In this document: piece after piece, positions 15,178-17,859 of the stretch
Position numbering within the stretch: position 1 is the first letter of the stretch
Layout of the letters: each line of letters opens with the position of its first letter
Origin: Methanobacteriota archaeon
GTDB lineage: Archaea > Thermoplasmatota > Poseidoniia > Poseidoniales > Poseidoniaceae
Assembly: GCA_002728035.1 (NCBI GenBank)
Contig: PBUZ01000012.1
Coordinates: 1-17,859, forward strand
DNA: 17,859 nt
Direction: 5' to 3'
Position numbers and translations under genes: made by a program
The notes under the pieces: model-generated
Seen by the model: the letters and a program-made list of their open reading frames with translations, nothing else
The model's database searches: none
What the model was told of the DNA's origin: nothing

Positions 15178-15273
15178 TTATTCTTCCTCTTTCGGTGGCG
15201 GCGAGTAATCAATGCCGCAAGAGCGGCAAACCATGTCCTCGTCCCAATCGCATTGCCGCCTGCACCCGGTCAT
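15178..15273 (-). CDS. 31-residue four-cysteine mini-protein, possible zinc ribbon
   Basis: ATG 15273 opens a 31-residue frame with Cys at 4, 8, 16 and 19 (MTGCRRQCDW, then MVCRSCGIDYSPPPKEEE). A CxxxC plus CxxC pairing with a seven-residue gap is typical of very small metal knuckles, and the acidic tail is unstructured. The start lies four bases after the redoxin stop, with GAGG overlapping that stop, so it is probably translationally coupled. A longer version of this frame exists but overlaps the redoxin gene. No family is recognised; the metal is inferred. Confidence 0.55.
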   Translation of the reverse strand: MTGCRRQCDWDEDMVCRSCGIDYSPPPKEEE

Positions 15274-15277
15274 GGCC

Positions 15278-15820
15278 TCACGCCTTCCATTTGACGGAGC
15301 AGCCGATGGATTCGGTGTAGTCAACGCTGGGTTGCTCACCTGCAACCAAAGCCGCAATGGCATCGGCCAATTCTGAGGATGTGACCTCGCCTGGATGGCG
15401 TGGACTATCGTCCATTCTTCCTTGGTACACCAAACGGTGTTGGTCATCAAAGAGGTAAAATTCAGGAGTTCGCTTTGCGCCGTATGCGTGGGCGACAGTT
15501 TGCGTTTCGTCGTGCAAATAAGGGTAAGGCATGCCTCCTTCTGCTCGTTTTACCATGTGTTCAAACGAGTCGTTTTCGTAAACCACCGGGTCGTTTGAGT
15601 TGATACCTGCGAAACCAATATTGAGGCTTGCACACTGTTCGGCTACCGCATTGATTCTGCTCACGCTTGCTACCACGTAAGGACAATGATTGCATTCGAA
15701 TACGATCAGTGTTCCTCGTGAGCCTGAAACATCATCAAAGGTCATGCTTGAACCGCCAACGGCGTCGTTCGCATTGGGCAGGGAAAAGGTAGGGGCTTGG
15801 TCTCCAGTTTCGAGAGGCAT
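15278..15820 (-). CDS. Thioredoxin-fold redoxin (AhpC/TSA-like) with CNHC active site
   Basis: This 180-residue protein belongs to the redoxin group marked by CNHCPYV (Cys43, Cys46), GINSNDPVVYENDS, MPYPYLHDETQTVAHAYGA, RTPEFYLFD, YQGRMDDSP and a C-terminal SIGCSVKW with a third Cys174. It probably reduces disulfides or peroxides in the cytoplasm; no signal peptide is present in the chosen form. ATG 15820 is preferred over an in-frame start at 15910, because MPLETGDQAPTFSLP is the usual family N-terminus and an AATTTTG box lies 28 bases upstream. It is followed by the mini-protein gene. Confidence 0.9.
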   Translation of the reverse strand: MPLETGDQAPTFSLPNANDAVGGSSMTFDDVSGSRGTLIVFECNHCPYVVASVSRINAVAEQCASLNIGFAGINSNDPVVYENDSFEHMVKRAEGGMPYPYLHDETQTVAHAYGAKRTPEFYLFDDQHRLVYQGRMDDSPRHPGEVTSSELADAIAALVAGEQPSVDYTESIGCSVKWKA

Positions 15821-15844
15821 GATAAGACGGAAGTACCCATCAGT

Positions 15845-15851
15845 CAAAATT
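15845..15851 (-). promoter_or_regulatory. Possible TATA-like box of the redoxin gene
   Basis: AATTTTG, in the context GCAATTTTGAC, is centred about 28 bases before ATG 15820. The box is weak by sequence and is called mainly on spacing. Confidence 0.35.
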
Positions 15852-15866
15852 GCTTGCTTTCGTTCC

Positions 15867-16841
15867 TCAAAGGAACGTGATGATGGCTCCAGCGGCTGCA
15901 CCAAGCACAATCACGCCGAGCAGGAGTTTCACCATGCCTCCACCCCCACGCCCATCGTCGAGTGCGGGGTGAGTTGCATCGCTGGGAAGGTCGGGAACGA
16001 TCTTTGCTTCGTCCTCCGAAATATCGCCCTGTGCATCCCAATAGGCTTGTTTTGCCGCAGCTCCCGCTTCCAATTCAGCCTGGATTCGAGCTTCCTCTGC
16101 AAGACGAGCTTCTTCGGCCAAACGGGCTTCTTCAGCCAAACGGGCTTCTTCAGCCAAACGGGCTTCTTCGGCTAAACGGGCTTCTTCGGCTAAACGGGCT
16201 TCTTCGGCCAAACGAGCTTCTTCGGCAAGCCGTGCCTCTTCGGCAATTCGTGCTTCCTCTGCAAGTCGTGCCTCTTCTGCAAGTCGTGCCTCTTCGGCCA
16301 AACGAGCTTCTTCGGCAAGCCGTGCCTCTTCGGCAATTCGTGCTTCTTCAGCAAGTCGTGCCTCTTCAGCGAGGCGAGCCTCCTCTGCAAGTCGTGCCTC
16401 TTCGGCCAAACGGGCTTCCTCTGCGAGTCGTTCCTCTTCCAGCCTCGCTTCTTCGGCAAGGCGAGCTTCTTCGGCAATGCGTTCCTCCTCTTCCCTTCGA
16501 AGACGTTCCGCTTCGGCAAGGGCTCGCTTTCGGGCTTCTTCTTCGGCAAGGGCCCGAATACGTTCGTTGATGGCGTCTTCGTTCTTGTTCCGATACCGAT
16601 TGAGGATAGCCTCGCCCATTTTGAAAAATTCTTCGTCCACCAAATCTGGGACCTCTTTTCTTCCCGCCATCAGAATATTCTCGATGTCCTCGACAGTAAA
16701 CTCGCCTTCATGCTCCCGAAGGAGCTGCGAAAAAACCCTGTAAAACTCACGCTGTTCGCCAGATATCGCCCCGTCTTGGGTCATGAAATCCTGCAATGCG
16801 GTCAGAATTTCGGTCAAATTGAGTTGCTTTTCTTCCACCAC
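15867..16841 (-). CDS. Tail-anchored protein with long AEEARL hexad-repeat helix
   Basis: This is a 324-residue protein. Residues 1-85 form a folded helical head (LTEILTALQDFMTQ, then EFYRVFSQLLREHEG, then FTVEDIENILMAGR). Residues ~90-125 are a charged helix. About 21 copies of AEEAR(L/I) follow to ~255, then a short acidic linker (GDISEDEAKIVPDLPSD). A poly-Gly and a final membrane helix come last (MVKLLLGVIVLGAAAGAI), leaving almost nothing beyond it. This is a tail-anchored topology with the head and rod in the cytoplasm. The start is GTG 16841 (or the next GTG) with GGAGG upstream. It follows the TPR gene by 28 bases. Function unknown; a scaffold or spacer is inferred. Confidence 0.88.
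   Translation of the reverse strand: MVEEKQLNLTEILTALQDFMTQDGAISGEQREFYRVFSQLLREHEGEFTVEDIENILMAGRKEVPDLVDEEFFKMGEAILNRYRNKNEDAINERIRALAEEEARKRALAEAERLRREEEERIAEEARLAEEARLEEERLAEEARLAEEARLAEEARLAEEARLAEEARIAEEARLAEEARLAEEARLAEEARLAEEARIAEEARLAEEARLAEEARLAEEARLAEEARLAEEARLAEEARLAEEARLAEEARIQAELEAGAAAKQAYWDAQGDISEDEAKIVPDLPSDATHPALDDGRGGGGMVKLLLGVIVLGAAAGAIITFL
16083..16475. repeat. 18-bp tandem repeat array encoding AEEAR(L/I) hexads
   Basis: The array has about 21 units of 18 bp, with one five-residue variant (EEERL) near the 5' end of the gene. A higher-order copy is visible: 16201-16256 equals 16291-16346 exactly, 90 bp or five units apart. That shows recent duplication within the array. 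Confidence 0.95.
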
Positions 16842-16869
16842 TCAACGCCCTCCCCGCAGGCTGGGCTTC

Positions 16870-17859
16870 TCACGCGCTTTTCATCAAGTTTTTCTCGCAT
16901 TCCATCAAACGCGTCTTTGCAAGGGTGTGGTTGGGTTCGATGCTCAAAATGGCCTTCCAAGCCGTTTCTGCCTTCTCAAGTTGGCCAAGCCCGTGATGAT
17001 GCGCTGCGATTTGAAGGCGGGCATCAAGGTGGTTGCCGTCGCACCGAACAGCAGCCTCAAAATCAGACAGGGCGTTTTCAAGGTTGTTGAAATGCAGGTA
17101 ATACAGCCCACGCTGATGCCATGCAGGAGCGTGGTCGGGTGATTGGCGAAGCGCTTCGTTGAGGTGTTGCTCGGCCCGTTCCGCTCTGTCCATACCCATG
17201 TAGCAAGCAGCCAATTGCGTCAGTGCATGCGTGTGATGTGGGGCGTGTTCAAGCACATGTTTGAATTCCTTTGAGCCCAAATCCCATTCGCCCAAATGCA
17301 TGTGGGCATCGCCCTTGCGGACACGCGCCACCACGAGTTGCGGTGCTGTATCCAACAACTTTTCTGCGTCGTCGAGTGCTTGTTTGGCTTGATCAAGTCC
17401 CATGTAAACCGAGGAACGGTTCAAACGGGCCCGAATATGAGAAGGGTCGTGGTTGAGGCAATCCGTGTAGTGGTAGAGGGCTTGGTTGAGTTGGCCGTTT
17501 GCTGCGGAAACATTGCCCCGAATGTAGGCCGTTGTGGCGTTTTGTCCGTGGACTTCTGCAGCATCGACGTGGGTGATGGCCGCGGTCATGTCCCCTTGGT
17601 CAAGACACAACAAAGCGGCTTCACAGGCAATGGATGGGTCGTTTTCATCCAGTAACCTGCTCGCTCTGTTCAAGGATTCCTGTGCCGTGTCAAGATCTCG
17701 CAACAGACGTTGGGTGCGAGCGAGGCCAAGCCACGCTACGCCGAGTTCTCGATTGAGGTTAAGCGCGCCGTTAAACGCATCAAGAGAGGCTTGCAACAGC
17801 GTTTCATCCGTTTTTCCGGTGCCATCTCGCAACCGGTCGGCGTGCGCAAGGTGCAACCG
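16870..17859 (-). CDS. Tetratricopeptide repeat protein (5' end outside window)
   Basis: At least 329 residues are visible. The frame is open to the right edge, so the true start lies outside and the TTG at 17856 should not be taken as the start. It consists of about eight or nine 34-residue TPR units with the usual W-LG-Y-G-A-F-A-P pattern. Examples are ELGVAWLGLARTQRLLRDLD, ALYHYTDCLNHDPSHIRARL, APAWHQRGLYYLHFNNLENA and AETAWKAILSIEPNHTLAKT. TPR arrays bind peptides or proteins. No membrane segment is seen in the visible part. It lies 28 bases upstream of the tail-anchored helix gene and is probably in the same operon. Confidence 0.92.
   Translation of the reverse strand, partial: RLHLAHADRLRDGTGKTDETLLQASLDAFNGALNLNRELGVAWLGLARTQRLLRDLDTAQESLNRASRLLDENDPSIACEAALLCLDQGDMTAAITHVDAAEVHGQNATTAYIRGNVSAANGQLNQALYHYTDCLNHDPSHIRARLNRSSVYMGLDQAKQALDDAEKLLDTAPQLVVARVRKGDAHMHLGEWDLGSKEFKHVLEHAPHHTHALTQLAACYMGMDRAERAEQHLNEALRQSPDHAPAWHQRGLYYLHFNNLENALSDFEAAVRCDGNHLDARLQIAAHHHGLGQLEKAETAWKAILSIEPNHTLAKTRLMECEKNLMKSA

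Noticed and set aside
16083..16475. CRISPR array
   Set aside because: The 18-bp units are contiguous without spacers, stay in frame and encode AEEARL.
15962..16570. Plus-strand 202-residue Leu/Pro/Arg-rich frame
   Set aside because: It is the reverse reading of the hexad repeat and has no start signal or family pattern.

Overview
The window looks like a chromosomal segment of an archaeon, most likely a planktonic marine euryarchaeon of the Poseidoniales (Marine Group II) type. This rests on several things. Many genes have TATA-like boxes centred about 26-29 bases before the start codon or tRNA 5' end, as in leaderless archaeal transcription. A two-domain Lrp/AsnC regulator is present. A surface protein ends in a PGF-CTERM-like sorting signal. 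There are several secreted Ca-binding, fasciclin and blue-copper proteins, and a tRNA with an encoded CCA. No ribosomal marker is present, so the lineage is an inference. Genes are tightly packed and mostly on the minus strand, and convergent pairs overlap or nearly touch.

Layout. 1-618 (-): the 5' part of a secreted thrombospondin-type-3 repeat protein with a Gly-Gln tail that runs off the left edge. 619-975: the only gene-free stretch over 300 bp; it holds a possible branched RNA fold and a duplicated hairpin. 976-1794 (-): unrecognised gene with an AT-rich, charged 5' end. 1929-3468 (-): membrane protein followed by a GNAT acetyltransferase. 3569-3642 (+): tRNA-Cys(GCA). 3725-4861 (+): class I aminotransferase. 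4853-8056 (-): cluster of SDR, FAD amine-oxidase-like enzyme, Rieske protein and TauE-like permease. 8143-8808 (+): CoA-binding-fold protein. 8799-12419 (-): surface cluster of fasciclin/blue-copper protein, secreted HmuY-like protein and sorbosone-dehydrogenase-like propeller. 12522-14579 (-): unknown protein, enolase and small membrane protein. 14752-15174 (+): Lrp/AsnC regulator. 15178-15820 (-): redoxin plus a 31-residue four-Cys mini-protein. 15867-17859 (-): TPR protein (cut by the right edge), then a tail-anchored protein with a long hexad-repeat helix.

How the genes may work together. Three groups look functional. (i) SDR, FAD oxidase and Rieske protein are separated by 1-4 bases and form a candidate redox pathway on an unknown substrate; the SDR lacks the catalytic tyrosine. 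(ii) The three secreted genes 12419-8799 are near-contiguous and could form an extracytoplasmic oxidation and electron-transfer or ligand-binding module. (iii) The TPR and tail-anchored helix genes look like a membrane-linked scaffold. No CRISPR array, insertion sequence or phage module is visible. Most core-metabolism genes here are ordinary; the novelty lies in the repeat proteins, the surface cluster, the mini-protein and the 619-975 intergenic region.
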